From Streptomyces antioxidans (lineage in GTDB: Bacteria > Actinomycetota > Actinomycetes > Streptomycetales > Streptomycetaceae), in contig NZ_LAKD02000032.1 of assembly GCF_000968685.2 (NCBI RefSeq), forward strand, positions 163,968-227,967: a stretch of DNA of 64,000 bases. The letters are read 5' to 3'. Every line of letters starts with the position of its first letter. Within the stretch, counting starts at the first letter, position 1. The position numbers were made by a program, and so were the translations under genes. The notes beneath the pieces are model-generated. The model was not told where the DNA came from, did no database searches, and saw only the letters and a list, made by a program, of their open reading frames with translations. Shown in pieces: positions 41,126 to 50,037 of the stretch.

Positions 41126-41821
41126 TCAGCCGAGCTGGTTGAGCAGCTCTTCGGCGAGCGGGCCGGAGGATGCCGGGTTCTGGCCGGTGATGACGTTGCG
41201 GTCGACTTCCACATGCGGTGCGAAGGGGTCACCGGCCCGCACGGTCAGACCCGCCTCGGTCAGCCGGTCCTGCAGGAGCCACTTGGCCTTGTCTGCGTTG
41301 CCGGCCAGCTTCTCCTCCTCATTGGTGAAGGCGGTGATCCGGTAGCCCGCGTACGCGTGGGTGCCGTCCTCCGTGACCGCCGCCAACAGCGCCGCCGGGC
41401 CGTGGCAGACCACGCTCACCGGCTTGCCGCTCCGCACCGCGAGGGCGAGGATCCTGCCCGAGTCCGCGTTGACCGCGAGGTCCTCCATGGGGCCGTGGCC
41501 ACCGGGCACATGGACGGCGTCGTAGTCGTCCAGCGTGACGTCGCTGAGCGCGACGGGGGCGTGGAACTCCGCGGCGGTCTCGGTGACGCCCCTGACCCTG
41601 GCGGCGTTCTCCGGGCCACCGTTGACGTCGGGGCTGAGGCTGGCGGAGTCCACGGGCGGGACGGCGCCGCCGGGGGTGGCCACGGTGATCTCGTGGCCCG
41701 CGGCCTTGAGCGCCACATAGGGGGCGACGGCCTCCTCGGCCCAGTAGCCGGTGGGGTGCTTCGTACCGTCGGCCAGTGTCCACTGGTCGGCACCGGTCAT
41801 CACAAACAGGATCTTCGCCAT
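41126..41821 (-). CDS. DJ-1/PfpI-superfamily protein, Hsp31-like class I glutamine amidotransferase-like
   Basis: GAGGAG lies five bases upstream of the ATG. The 231-residue protein shows the Hsp31-like pattern KILFVMTGADQW, GYWAEEAVAPY (conserved Glu), HVPGGHGPMEDL, and the nucleophile elbow with C139-H140 in VSVVCHGPAALL. Related proteins act as glyoxalase III, deglycase-like or chaperone enzymes against reactive carbonyls. The divergent LysR gene and the dyad-rich spacer suggest inducible expression under electrophile stress. Confidence 0.9.
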   Translation of the reverse strand: MAKILFVMTGADQWTLADGTKHPTGYWAEEAVAPYVALKAAGHEITVATPGGAVPPVDSASLSPDVNGGPENAARVRGVTETAAEFHAPVALSDVTLDDYDAVHVPGGHGPMEDLAVNADSGRILALAVRSGKPVSVVCHGPAALLAAVTEDGTHAYAGYRITAFTNEEEKLAGNADKAKWLLQDRLTEAGLTVRAGDPFAPHVEVDRNVITGQNPASSGPLAEELLNQLG

Positions 41822-41939
41822 GCTCACTCCTCGGTACGACCACCTGCGGTGAAGGTGATCGCTGGATTCTCGCGGGGCGTCGTCGCCGCCCCGATGTGGC
41901 GCCGCCGTTCCGGCGGCGTGCTCGAAGGTAGATCCACTG

Positions 41940-41990
41940 GGCATCGGAATGCCAATAGATCGGTCGATCGAAGGCATCGGGTTTCCGATG
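41940..41990. promoter_or_regulatory. three dyads in the DJ-1/LysR divergent promoter
   Basis: Three inverted repeats lie in a row: GGCAT-CGGA-ATGCC (41940-41953), GATCG-GT-CGATC (41958-41969) and CATCGG-GTTT-CCGATG (41975-41990). They sit between the DJ-1 start and the LysR start and are good candidates for LysR binding and autoregulation. Confidence 0.5.
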
Positions 41991-42026
41991 GAAGGAAGCG
42001 CCGGGCGCCGCTCTATGCTGGGCCGC

Positions 42027-42983
42027 ATGGCGGACGGGACACAGCAGGACGGCGACATCGTCATCGGCGGCGGCGCGCCTCCGCAACCCGCCGATCTGAA
42101 TCTGCTGCGGACCTTCCTGGCCGTCTACCGCTCCGGGTCGTTCACCGCCGCGGCACCACTGCTCGGGCTCTCCCAGCCGACCGTCACCGCCCAGATCCGC
42201 GCCCTGGAGCAGCAGACCGGACGCGCGTTGTTCACCCGGCTCCCGCGCGGTGTGGAGCCCACCCACCTCGCCCATGACCTGGCCGGGCACATCGCCGGGC
42301 CGCTCGACGCCCTCGCCTCCCTCGGCGGCCGGGACACCGTGCTCACCGGCCGCACCACCCCCGTCCACCTGGCCGGGCCGGCCGAGTTCCTGTGCGCCCG
42401 CGCCCTGCCCGCACTCGCCCCGCTGATCGCCGAGGGGGTGCGGCTGCGGATCACCATGGGGCTGACCGATCCGCTGCTGGAAGCGCTGCGTGCGGGACAC
42501 CATGACCTCGTGATCGCCACCAGGCGCCCCGGCGGCCGCACGCTGACCTCACTCCCGCTGGCCGACGAGGACTACGTCCTGGTCGCCTCGCCCGACTGGG
42601 CCCGGCGCGTCGGGGAGTGCCTGGCGGCCGACGGGCCGTGTGCCGCCATCCGTGACGTACCGCTGATCACCTATGCGGAGGACCTTCCCATCGCCCGCCG
42701 GTACTGGCGCAATGTCTTCGGCAAGCGGCTCACCGCCCAGGCCGCGGTGACCGTGCCGGATCTGCGCGGAGCGGTGTCGGCCGTCGCCGCGGGCGCCGGT
42801 TACAGCGTGCTCCCCCGCTATCTGTGCCAGGACGAACTCACCTCCGGTGGGCTCGTCCTGCTCCATGAGCCCGAGGAGCCGCCGCTCAACACGCTCTTCC
42901 TGGTACAGCGGCCGGGTGCCGACGCCAACCCGGATGTCCCCCGGGTCCGGGAGCGGCTTCAGCGCGCCGCCCGCACCTGGTGA
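42027..42983 (+). CDS. LysR-family transcriptional regulator
   Basis: The start MADGTQQDG is the most likely; ATG 42015 and in-frame codons upstream fall in the dyad region. The HTH is LNLLRTFLAVYRSGSFTAAAPLLGLSQPTVTAQIRALEQQTGRALFTRLPRGV, followed by the LysR substrate domain with VHLAGPAEFLCARALPALAPL. The length is 318 residues. It is divergent from the DJ-1-family gene, the classical arrangement for LysR activator and target. It converges on the response-regulator gene with a 28-base gap. Confidence 0.92.
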   Translation: MADGTQQDGDIVIGGGAPPQPADLNLLRTFLAVYRSGSFTAAAPLLGLSQPTVTAQIRALEQQTGRALFTRLPRGVEPTHLAHDLAGHIAGPLDALASLGGRDTVLTGRTTPVHLAGPAEFLCARALPALAPLIAEGVRLRITMGLTDPLLEALRAGHHDLVIATRRPGGRTLTSLPLADEDYVLVASPDWARRVGECLAADGPCAAIRDVPLITYAEDLPIARRYWRNVFGKRLTAQAAVTVPDLRGAVSAVAAGAGYSVLPRYLCQDELTSGGLVLLHEPEEPPLNTLFLVQRPGADANPDVPRVRERLQRAARTW

Positions 42984-43011
42984 CGCGCACCCGCCGGAGA
43001 CACCCGCAGGT

Positions 43012-43728
43012 TCAGCCTCCGCCACTGGGCGAGGGCTCGTCCACCATGCCGTGCTCCCAGGCCCAGGCCGCGATCTCGACGCGGTTGCGGGCGGCCAGCT
43101 TGCGCTGGACGTTGCCGAGGTGGGTCTTGACGGTGGAGAGGGTGACATGGAGCTCCGCGGCCACCTCCTCGTTGGTACGGCCACGGGCGACCCGCCGGAC
43201 CACCTCGGCCTCGCGCCGGGTCAGCTGCTCGATCAGGTCCTCGGGCCCGCCGCTCCCCCGGCGGGCCGGACGGGTCTCGGACGGGGCACTTCGGCCGCGG
43301 TGGGGTGCCATGCGCGCGAGCAGACGGACGGTCACCGACGGGGAGATCAGCGAGGTGCCGGACGCCGCGGCCCGTACCGCCTCGGTGAGCAGCCCGGGCG
43401 CGCCGTCCTTGAGCAGAAAGCCACACGCGCCGTTGCGCAGCGCCCGGTAGACGTATGCGTCGAGGTCGAAGGTGGTGGCGATGAGGACGTTGAGGGGATC
43501 AGGCACATCGGGCCCGGCGAGGAGCCGGGTGGCCTCCAGACCGTCCAGCTCCGGCATGCGGATGTCGAGGAGGCAGACGTCCGGCCGCAGCCGCCGGGCC
43601 TGCTCGACCGCCTCGACGCCGTTCGCCGACTGGGCGACAACGCGCATGTCCGGCTGGGAGTCGAGAATCATGTGGAAGGCGGCCCGGACCATCTCCTGGT
43701 CGTCGGCGATGAGTACCTGGATCGTCAT
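43012..43728 (-). CDS. NarL/LuxR-family response regulator
   Basis: The receiver domain has acidic pocket D9-D10, phosphoacceptor D55 in PDVCLLDIRMPELDG, Thr in LIATTFDLD, and Lys in GFLLKDG. A Ser/Arg-rich linker leads to the LuxR HTH (LTRREAEVVRRVARGRTNEEVAAELHVTLSTVKTHLGNV). The ATG is one base beyond the kinase stop; an ATG nine bases earlier would overlap it. It works with the sensor kinase encoded immediately upstream. Target genes are not apparent. Confidence 0.92.
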   Translation of the reverse strand: MTIQVLIADDQEMVRAAFHMILDSQPDMRVVAQSANGVEAVEQARRLRPDVCLLDIRMPELDGLEATRLLAGPDVPDPLNVLIATTFDLDAYVYRALRNGACGFLLKDGAPGLLTEAVRAAASGTSLISPSVTVRLLARMAPHRGRSAPSETRPARRGSGGPEDLIEQLTRREAEVVRRVARGRTNEEVAAELHVTLSTVKTHLGNVQRKLAARNRVEIAAWAWEHGMVDEPSPSGGG

Positions 43729-43729
43729 A

Positions 43730-45013
43730 TCACGCATGATCGCAGGCGATCGTCTCCTCAGTGGCGGTCCCGTCCAGCGGCAGGGCCGCCAGCACATGCC
43801 AGCCGCCGCCGTCCCGTGGCCCCGATGTGATGTGCCCGTTGACCTCCGCCACGCGCTCGGCGAGCCCCACCAGCCCGTAGCCGCTCCCCTCGGCCGGCCG
43901 CTCGGCGGCGGGTGCGGCGCCGCCCTGTCCGTCGTCGACGACCGACACCTCAAGCCGCTCCGGATCGCCGGGTCGGACGCCTATCCGCACCTCCACCCGG
44001 CCCGCCCCGGTGGCGTGTTTACGGGCGTTGGTCAGGGACTCCTGCACCACGCGGTGGACCGTGGTGGCGATGCCGGGCGGGAGGGGCCGGTCGGCGAGTT
44101 CCGGGGCGAGGATCAGCTCGGCGAGCGGCCCCACCTCGGAGAACTCCTCGGCGAGGACACGCAGATCACGCAGACCACGCTGTCCATGCGGTCCGTGCCG
44201 GCCGTACGGTCCGTGCGGACCCGCCGGATCGCCCTTGGGCCGGGTCGTGGCGGAGGCGGTGGCGTGGTCCCGCAGGTTGGTGACCATGGCGCGCATCGAA
44301 CCGAGCGCCTGGGATCCGGCCCGCTCGATGTGGGCGAGCATCCGGTCCAGGTCCTCCGGGGACTGGGGGTTTCCGGCCGCGGCGGTGAAGCGCGCGGCCT
44401 TGGTCTGGGTGACGATCGCCGTGACATGGTGCGCCACGAAGTCGTGCAACTCCCGTGCGTGCTCAAGACGTTGGGCCTGCCGGATGGCCTCCCGCTCCCG
44501 CTCCCGCAGTGTGTCGTACAGACGCAGACACACCCCCGCCACCACCATGAACGGCACGACGCAGACCGCGATGACGGCGATCAGGTTCTTGAGGTGGTCG
44601 TCCCACTGCTCGATCCGCAGCGGAAGGACCACGGCGGCGAGGGAGGACACCGCGACCGGCCCGGCCGCGCGCAGTGGCGGGCAGCGCCGTACGGCGCGGG
44701 TGCTGAGCAGCAGCAGCGCACCCAGCTCCACCATGCCCGGGGTGTTCGGGGGACGCGCGGACAGCTGCGCCTCCGTCACGGTCAGTACGCACGAGATCGC
44801 CGCCGCGCCGGTGGCGTAGCGCGCGAAGTGGCGTTCCGGCACGGCGAGCGCGGCCAGGCACAGCGCTCCGGACACCATCGTGGCCGCGGCCATCGCCGGA
44901 TGCGGCGCGTTCAGCCCCTCCAGGAACACCAGGACGGCCAGAGCGACGCCGACCAGGCCCTGGCGTAGGTGCCGGAAGCGGAAACGGGACCGGGGCCGGA
45001 ACTGGGAGATCAT
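43730..45013 (-). CDS. membrane sensor histidine kinase (HisKA_3 type)
   Basis: The N-terminal 165 residues contain four to six hydrophobic helices with no large extracellular domain, then a coiled linker. The HisKA_3 box is LEHARELHDFVAHHV with H190 as phosphorylation site. The HATPase has an N box (VVQESLTNARKHA) and G boxes (VVDDGQGG, GYGLVGLAERV). An odd Gly/His/Pro repeat linker (GPHGPYGRHGPHGQRG) interrupts the region between H box and N box. It resembles the DesK-type kinases that sense membrane or small-molecule stress. It pairs with the response regulator next to it. Confidence 0.9.
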   Translation of the reverse strand: MISQFRPRSRFRFRHLRQGLVGVALAVLVFLEGLNAPHPAMAAATMVSGALCLAALAVPERHFARYATGAAAISCVLTVTEAQLSARPPNTPGMVELGALLLLSTRAVRRCPPLRAAGPVAVSSLAAVVLPLRIEQWDDHLKNLIAVIAVCVVPFMVVAGVCLRLYDTLREREREAIRQAQRLEHARELHDFVAHHVTAIVTQTKAARFTAAAGNPQSPEDLDRMLAHIERAGSQALGSMRAMVTNLRDHATASATTRPKGDPAGPHGPYGRHGPHGQRGLRDLRVLAEEFSEVGPLAELILAPELADRPLPPGIATTVHRVVQESLTNARKHATGAGRVEVRIGVRPGDPERLEVSVVDDGQGGAAPAAERPAEGSGYGLVGLAERVAEVNGHITSGPRDGGGWHVLAALPLDGTATEETIACDHA

Positions 45014-45100
45014 GGCAGGTCACGCTACGGTCCGGCCGCCGTCGCCACATCAGACTTTCGGCCGAGGGGACGCGCTGAGCGGTCAGCACGCGCCGTGCGG

Positions 45101-45955
45101 TCAGGCGGCGTCGATCAGGGCCAGGTCGGGGGGAACGAGCGTGGTCGACATCATCAGGGCGCGGATCAGATGGTCGTTGAGCGCGTTGCCGACCGGCTCC
45201 CCGACCTCCTCGCGGGTCAGCCACGGCACTCCGCCCCGGGACAGCATCGCGCGGACCCGGTTGACCAGGTGCTCCACCCGCTTCTCGCTCCAGCCCTCGG
45301 CGGGGCGCAACTCCGCGAGCTGGGAGGCGGTCTGCCTCCAGGTGAGGGGCTGCGGCCGGGGCTCGTGGAGCAGATACCGCTGTCCGAGGACGATGAGCGC
45401 CAGCTTCTCCTCCTCGGTGAGCACCCATACGCGGGGCGGGCGGGTGACATCCCCGGGCAGGGCCACCGGCCGCTCGGTCTCGGGGCCGCTGACGAAGACC
45501 TCCAGCAGATGCTCACGGTCGCGTGAGCCCCGGACGAACAGCGGGGTGTAGCCGGTCTCGAGGGGCAGTGGCTCCTCGCCCGTGAAGAGCAGCCGGGACG
45601 GGAACCGGAGGGGCAGCCGTCCGTTGTTGGCGACCCACCACCGGCCGTGGCGGTGGGTCAGTCTGCCCTGGCAGCGGCTGACCTGGGGGTCGTCCTCGCC
45701 GACACAGATGTGCACCTCGGGGCGGTTCCGCCCGAAGAGCAGCTCACGGCCTTCGCCGGGGCCGAGGGTCATGCCACCGGTCAGCGCGAGGGCGAAGGCG
45801 GTGCCCGGCGCCGGCGCGGTCACCCCACGGGCCAGACTGCCGTGCGCGGCGGGCAGCGATCGGCCGCCCACGGCGGGACGGGCGGTGGCGGGGCGACGGG
45901 CGGCGGGGGCCCGGCCGGTGGCAGGGCGATCGCTGCCGGGAGGTGTTGTGATCAT
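45101..45955 (-). CDS. FHA-domain protein coupled to a Ser/Thr kinase
   Basis: The ATG overlaps the kinase stop (ATGA). A Pro/Ala-rich N-terminus is followed by an FHA domain at about residues 60-150 (LLFGRN, VSRCQGRLTHRHGRWWVANN), expected to bind phosphothreonine. The C-terminal part (VWVLTEEEKLALIVLGQRYLL, WSEKRVEHLVNRVRAMLSRGG) is helical and looks like a winged-helix or sigma-like region of unknown function. It is a likely substrate or reader of the kinase encoded upstream. Confidence 0.85.
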   Translation of the reverse strand: MITTPPGSDRPATGRAPAARRPATARPAVGGRSLPAAHGSLARGVTAPAPGTAFALALTGGMTLGPGEGRELLFGRNRPEVHICVGEDDPQVSRCQGRLTHRHGRWWVANNGRLPLRFPSRLLFTGEEPLPLETGYTPLFVRGSRDREHLLEVFVSGPETERPVALPGDVTRPPRVWVLTEEEKLALIVLGQRYLLHEPRPQPLTWRQTASQLAELRPAEGWSEKRVEHLVNRVRAMLSRGGVPWLTREEVGEPVGNALNDHLIRALMMSTTLVPPDLALIDAA

Positions 45956-47910
45956 GATGTGGGGAGTTTCTTCGCGGCCGTGGCGGCGAGCGCCTTGGCG
46001 GTTTTGCAGAGCTTTTCGGTGGACCGGGGCCCGTAGACGTTCAACGACACGAACTCGACGGTGTCGTCACCGAGGGAGTTGCGGTACGACCGGTGCAACA
46101 TCTGGACCAGGCACGAGTCGTCGTCCCACTCGTTCGGGGACACCGAGCTCCGCTGGCCGGCGATGACCGCCCGCTGGCCGTCATCCGTGGAGAACTGGTT
46201 GTCCCGGTTGAACACCACCTTGACCCCCGCGTCGCCCGAGCCGTCCGTCCACTCGCACTGCCAGTCGCCGAAGCCCGGGTCGCGGTCCGCCACCCGGACA
46301 CCCGCGACCCGCTTGAGCTCATCGCTGTCCAGCAGCCCGCAGGCGTGTCCCCGCAGCAGGGAGCCCGCCACCGGCTGCCCGGAGCGCCGGGGGACCTGAC
46401 CGCGGTCCAGCACACTGAGCACGTAGTCGGTGGCGGCGTCGCCCAGTTGACAGGGGTCGGGCGCGGGGGTGTCAAGCCGCTCGGTGATGATCCAGATCTG
46501 CTTGTGGTCGGCGGACGCGATGTTCCGCAGGCACTCGTCACCGTCGCGCTGATACGCGCCGACGGTGACATTGCCGACCCGTCTGGTGGGCACATCGCCA
46601 CCCGGCTCTGGCGGATCGGCGCTGAAGTTGAGCTGGACGTCGGCGATGTCATCGCCGCTCTCGCCCTGCAGCAGGACATCGCATCGATCGATCTCGCCGT
46701 AGTCCGGGTCGAGCACGGTCTCGCCGAAGCGGCTGAGCGAGACGGGGTTGAGCAACGTGCAGGGGTCGGCGGTCCGCGCGTCGCCGATGGTGCCGGCCGG
46801 GCCCGTACCCGCCGGTGAGCCGGCCGTGCCGGACGCGCCACGCCCGCCGTCCTTCCCGGACCCACGGCTCTCGTCGGAGCGCCCGTCGCCCCAGGGGCCG
46901 AAGAGGGCGCCCCAGGCCACCAGGGCGGCGGCGGTGCCCAGCGCGGCCGTGGTGATGACCACGCGGCGGCCCGGACGGCGCCACGCACCCCGGACGGACG
47001 GCGGCACCAGCCGCATCGTGAAGGGGGTGCGGTCCAGCGTGCCGCCGTCGTGCGGGGCCTCAAGGGCCTCGATGTCCTCGAGACCGTCCAGGTCCTCCAC
47101 TCGCGGGGACGAGGGAGCGACCCGCCGCAGCAGCCGTACGGCCTGGTCGGCGGCGGGGCGCCGCCTCGGCTCCAGGGCCAGCAGCTTGGTGAGCGCGTCC
47201 ACCAGCGGACCGGCGCGGTGCGGGGTCTCGATATAGCCCTCGATGGCCCGCGCCACATAGGCCATGGGGTGCGATGCCTCACCGTACGGGGACCGCCCCT
47301 CGATCGCCGCGTAGAGGGTCGCGCCCAGTGAGAACACATCGGACTTCCGGTCGGCCGCCTCTCCCCTGGCCACCTCGGGCGGCAGATACGGCGGCTTGCC
47401 GCGCACCCCGCCCGTCTGGGTCATGGTGGCCTCGCTCCACAGCGCCCGGGAGATGCCGAAGTCGGTCAGCTTGGCGACCCCGTCCTCGGTGATCAGGACG
47501 TTCTCCGGGGTGACATCACCGTGCACCACGCCCTCGGCGTGCGACTTCGCCAGCGCGGCGGCGATCTGGCAGCCGATGGCGGCCGCCTCCTCCGGAGGGA
47601 GCGCGACACGGTCGCGCACCATGTCCGCGAGGCTGCCCCCGGACACGTATTCCATGACGATCCAGCAGATCTCGCCCTCGTCCACGAAGTCGAACACCGA
47701 GACGATGTGCGGATGGTGCAGCCGTGCGGCGTTGCGCGCCTCGTTGGTCAGGCGCGCCACCGCGCGGTCGTCGTCCGGCCGCGCGCACTTCACCGCGACC
47801 TGGCGGTCCAGCAGTTCATCGTGGGCCCGCCAGACGACGCCCATCCCCCCTCTCCCGATGGGCTCCTGGAGGAGATATCGGTCGGCGACCTTGTCACCGG
47901 CCTCCGCCAT
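45952..47910 (-). CDS. transmembrane Ser/Thr protein kinase with atypical catalytic loop and duplicated extracellular region
   Basis: The kinase domain (residues about 10-265) has a glycine loop IGRGGMGVVWRA, ATP lysine K41, and DFG at 150-152. The catalytic loop H130-G-D-V-T-P-E-N137 replaces the usual HRDLKPEN, so both the HRD arginine and the loop lysine are absent, although the catalytic Asp and metal Asn remain. A single membrane helix (about 335-355) follows a linker. Two extracellular modules with DPCTLLNP and ACGLLDSDELKRVAG openings and paired cysteines resemble lipoprotein-type DUF3558 domains. GTG nine bases upstream is an alternative start. It is coupled to the FHA gene. It may sense an envelope ligand. 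Confidence 0.85.
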   Translation of the reverse strand: MAEAGDKVADRYLLQEPIGRGGMGVVWRAHDELLDRQVAVKCARPDDDRAVARLTNEARNAARLHHPHIVSVFDFVDEGEICWIVMEYVSGGSLADMVRDRVALPPEEAAAIGCQIAAALAKSHAEGVVHGDVTPENVLITEDGVAKLTDFGISRALWSEATMTQTGGVRGKPPYLPPEVARGEAADRKSDVFSLGATLYAAIEGRSPYGEASHPMAYVARAIEGYIETPHRAGPLVDALTKLLALEPRRRPAADQAVRLLRRVAPSSPRVEDLDGLEDIEALEAPHDGGTLDRTPFTMRLVPPSVRGAWRRPGRRVVITTAALGTAAALVAWGALFGPWGDGRSDESRGSGKDGGRGASGTAGSPAGTGPAGTIGDARTADPCTLLNPVSLSRFGETVLDPDYGEIDRCDVLLQGESGDDIADVQLNFSADPPEPGGDVPTRRVGNVTVGAYQRDGDECLRNIASADHKQIWIITERLDTPAPDPCQLGDAATDYVLSVLDRGQVPRRSGQPVAGSLLRGHACGLLDSDELKRVAGVRVADRDPGFGDWQCEWTDGSGDAGVKVVFNRDNQFSTDDGQRAVIAGQRSSVSPNEWDDDSCLVQMLHRSYRNSLGDDTVEFVSLNVYGPRSTEKLCKTAKALAATAAKKLPTS

Positions 47911-48093
47911 CACCCGCACCCCCGCTACCCCGCTTCATCACCCGTCACGTACCAGTGTCGCCACGGAGAGTACTTGCCCGCGAGGTCAGTGGGTAGCGCT
48001 TCCGGCGGATAGCCCCCGGAACGGGGACGGCGACGTGTCCGGATCGGGGTAGGAGTCGGGGACTGTGCCGAGCCGGGAGCACGCCACCGTGCG

Positions 48094-48720
48094 TCACGCC
48101 ACGCCGCTGGGGCGGAACTGGACGCTGATGCGCGGGCCGGTGGCGCGGGAGGACTTGGGGACGGCGTGTTCCCAAGTCCGCTGGCAGGAGCCGCCCATCA
48201 CCAGCAGATCGCCGTGGCCGAGCGGCCGCCGCATGGCCTTGCCGCCACCACGCGGGCGCAGCAGCAGGTCCCGGGGCGCGCCCACGGACAGGATGGCGAC
48301 CATGGTGTCCTCGGTCCTGCCGCGGCCGGTGCGGTCGCCGTGCCAGGCCACGCTGTCCCGGCCGTCGCGGTAGTAGCACAGCCCGGCCGTGGTGAAGGGC
48401 TCCCCCAGCGCGGTGGCGTAGTACGTGGAAAGCGCCTCCCGGGCCTCGGCCAGGACGGGGTGCGGCAGCGGGTCGTCGGCGCCGTAGAAGGCGAGCAGCC
48501 GTGGCACGTCCACCACCTGCTCGTACATATGCCGTCGCTCGGCCTGCCAGGGGACCTCGGCGACGAGCCGGGCGAACAGCTCGTCCGCTCCCCTCAGCCA
48601 CCCGGGCAGCAGATCGATCCAGGCCCCGGACCCGAGTTCGGTCCGGTGCGTCCCGCGCAGCGAGCCGAGACCGATGTCATCGGTCTGGTCGAAGAGCGAG
48701 CCCTGGAGATACGTACCCAT
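48094..48720 (-). CDS. AlkB-like 2-oxoglutarate/Fe(II) dioxygenase (alkylated nucleic acid repair)
   Basis: The 208-residue protein starts at MGTYLQGSLF; the longer open frame lacks a start signal. The jelly-roll ligands are present: H127-x-D129 (WHGDRTGRG), H185 (WEHAVPK) and the 2-oxoglutarate arginines in R197ISVQFR203. LCYYRDGRDSVAWHGD is the AlkB/ALKBH2 nucleotide-lid pattern. It should oxidatively demethylate alkylated DNA or RNA bases in the cytoplasm. The AT-rich stretch just upstream of the start probably holds the promoter. I saw no clear LexA box. Confidence 0.9.
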   Translation of the reverse strand: MGTYLQGSLFDQTDDIGLGSLRGTHRTELGSGAWIDLLPGWLRGADELFARLVAEVPWQAERRHMYEQVVDVPRLLAFYGADDPLPHPVLAEAREALSTYYATALGEPFTTAGLCYYRDGRDSVAWHGDRTGRGRTEDTMVAILSVGAPRDLLLRPRGGGKAMRRPLGHGDLLVMGGSCQRTWEHAVPKSSRATGPRISVQFRPSGVA

Positions 48721-48772
48721 ATGTACAGGGTACTCGCTGTAATCGAGCAAGCGTTCTATTGGCGACCGCGGG

Positions 48773-49708
48773 TCACTCCGGGAGCCGGCTGCGGTGGGCA
48801 CGGCGGGTCAGCGGCTCGGCGATGGCCTCCACCAGCCAGTCCAGCTCGGACTGACGGGCCCGTACCGGGTTGCGCAGCACGCCGACCCCCTCGATGGAGA
48901 TCTCCACCACGTCCCCGGCCCGCAGGGTGAAATCGAGCGCGGGCACGATGCCGGTGCCGGTGGACAGCACCGCGCCGTCGGGGAAGGGCTGGCAGCGCCA
49001 CAGGTGGTCCACCAGCCCCTGCGGGGTGCGGTGGAACGCAGCGGTCGACGTGGCCGCCTGGTACGCCGCCTCGCCGTCGCGCCACACCGCCATGGTGATG
49101 TCCAGCGCGTCGGGCGCGTCGATCTCCCAGGCGGGCACGATCGCCGAGGACACGGCGGCGCTTCCGGCGTAGATCTTGGCCTGCGGGAGGTAGAGCGGGT
49201 TCTCGCCCTCGATGGACCGCGAGCTCACATCGTCGGCGACCAGATAGCCGACGGTCTCGCCGTGCCGGTTGAGCGCCAGCGCCAGTTCGGGCTCGGGGAC
49301 GTTCAGCTCGGAGTCGTCCCGTACGGCGATCGGCTCGCCGTCGGTCACCACCCGCCACGGCGGCGACTTGAAGAACAGCTCCGGGCGCTCGGCGTCGTAG
49401 ATCCGCTCGTACACCGACTGCTCGGTGCTCTCCTCCACCCGGGCCTCGCGCGAGCGTTCATATGTCACACCCGCCGCCCACAGCTCCATCAGCCCGTCAA
49501 GCGGCGGCAGCGGCAGAACGTCCTCCTCATGGGCGGCGGCCGGGCCGGAGGCGGTGTTCTCCACCAGGGCCCGCAGCTGCGTCACGGGCAGCCGCAGCAG
49601 CTCGGCGATGAGCGGCGCACCGGGGAAGGCCCGGATCCCGCCGGCGTCGTCGGCCACTCCGGTCCGGACCGTCCCGGCCTCATCGGCGAAGCGCACGATG
49701 CGTGTCAT
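48773..49708 (-). CDS. fumarylacetoacetate hydrolase-family protein
   Basis: The ATG (MTRIVRFADE) has GAGGACG upstream. The 311-residue protein has the FAH fold: ELWAAGVTYERSREARVEES, ELFFKSP, metal-binding NVPEPELAL, VADDVSSRSIEGENPLYLPQAKIYAGS, and STGTGIVPALDFTLRAGDVVEI. Members cleave or decarboxylate acylpyruvates and 2-keto-3-deoxy sugar acids. It lies directly downstream of a truncated MFS transporter on the same strand, and a truncated GntR regulator follows, suggesting a former catabolic cluster (for example sugar-acid degradation). Confidence 0.88.
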   Translation of the reverse strand: MTRIVRFADEAGTVRTGVADDAGGIRAFPGAPLIAELLRLPVTQLRALVENTASGPAAAHEEDVLPLPPLDGLMELWAAGVTYERSREARVEESTEQSVYERIYDAERPELFFKSPPWRVVTDGEPIAVRDDSELNVPEPELALALNRHGETVGYLVADDVSSRSIEGENPLYLPQAKIYAGSAAVSSAIVPAWEIDAPDALDITMAVWRDGEAAYQAATSTAAFHRTPQGLVDHLWRCQPFPDGAVLSTGTGIVPALDFTLRAGDVVEISIEGVGVLRNPVRARQSELDWLVEAIAEPLTRRAHRSRLPE

Positions 49709-50036
49709 CTGTCGTCCTCTCCTCAATCGGATCCGAGGGTGTAATCGGTGTTCCTACCCAGCGGAGGGTGGTCGCCTCGCCCACACCGGCCGCCAGGATG
49801 GCGGCGATGGCGTAGAGACCCGTGGCGCCCGAGCCGGTCCCCGGCTCCGCGACGCCCAACAGATACGGGCCCAGGAAGCCGCCGAGGTTGCCGAAGCCGG
49901 AGATCAGCGCGATGGTCCCGGCCATATGGGCGCCGGACAGGATGGTCGGCGGCACGGTCCAGAAGACCGGCTGAGCGCCCAGGAACCCGAGCGCGGCCAC
50001 GCACAGGGCGGCGATGGCGGGGCCCGGGGCAGCAGC
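49680..50036 (-). pseudogene. C-terminal fragment of an MFS transporter (sugar-acid/tartrate-type)
   Basis: Reading leftward, a frame from about 50036 encodes three hydrophobic helices: IAALCVAALGFLGAQPVFWT, TILSGAHMAGTIALISGFGNLGGFLGPYLLG, and a final helix AIAAILAAG. This is the helix 10-12 region of anion:cation symporter (ACS) family carriers. All earlier helices and the start are missing. Beyond the break the same frame is non-membrane sequence belonging to the opposite-strand regulator fragment. The end overlaps the FAH gene start. Confidence 0.82.
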
Positions 50037-50037
50037 A

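Noticed and set aside
48721..48772. Possible LexA (SOS) box upstream of the AlkB-like gene
   Set aside because: GAACGCTTGCTCG only partly resembles the actinobacterial CGAACN4GTTCG box; symmetry is too poor to call.
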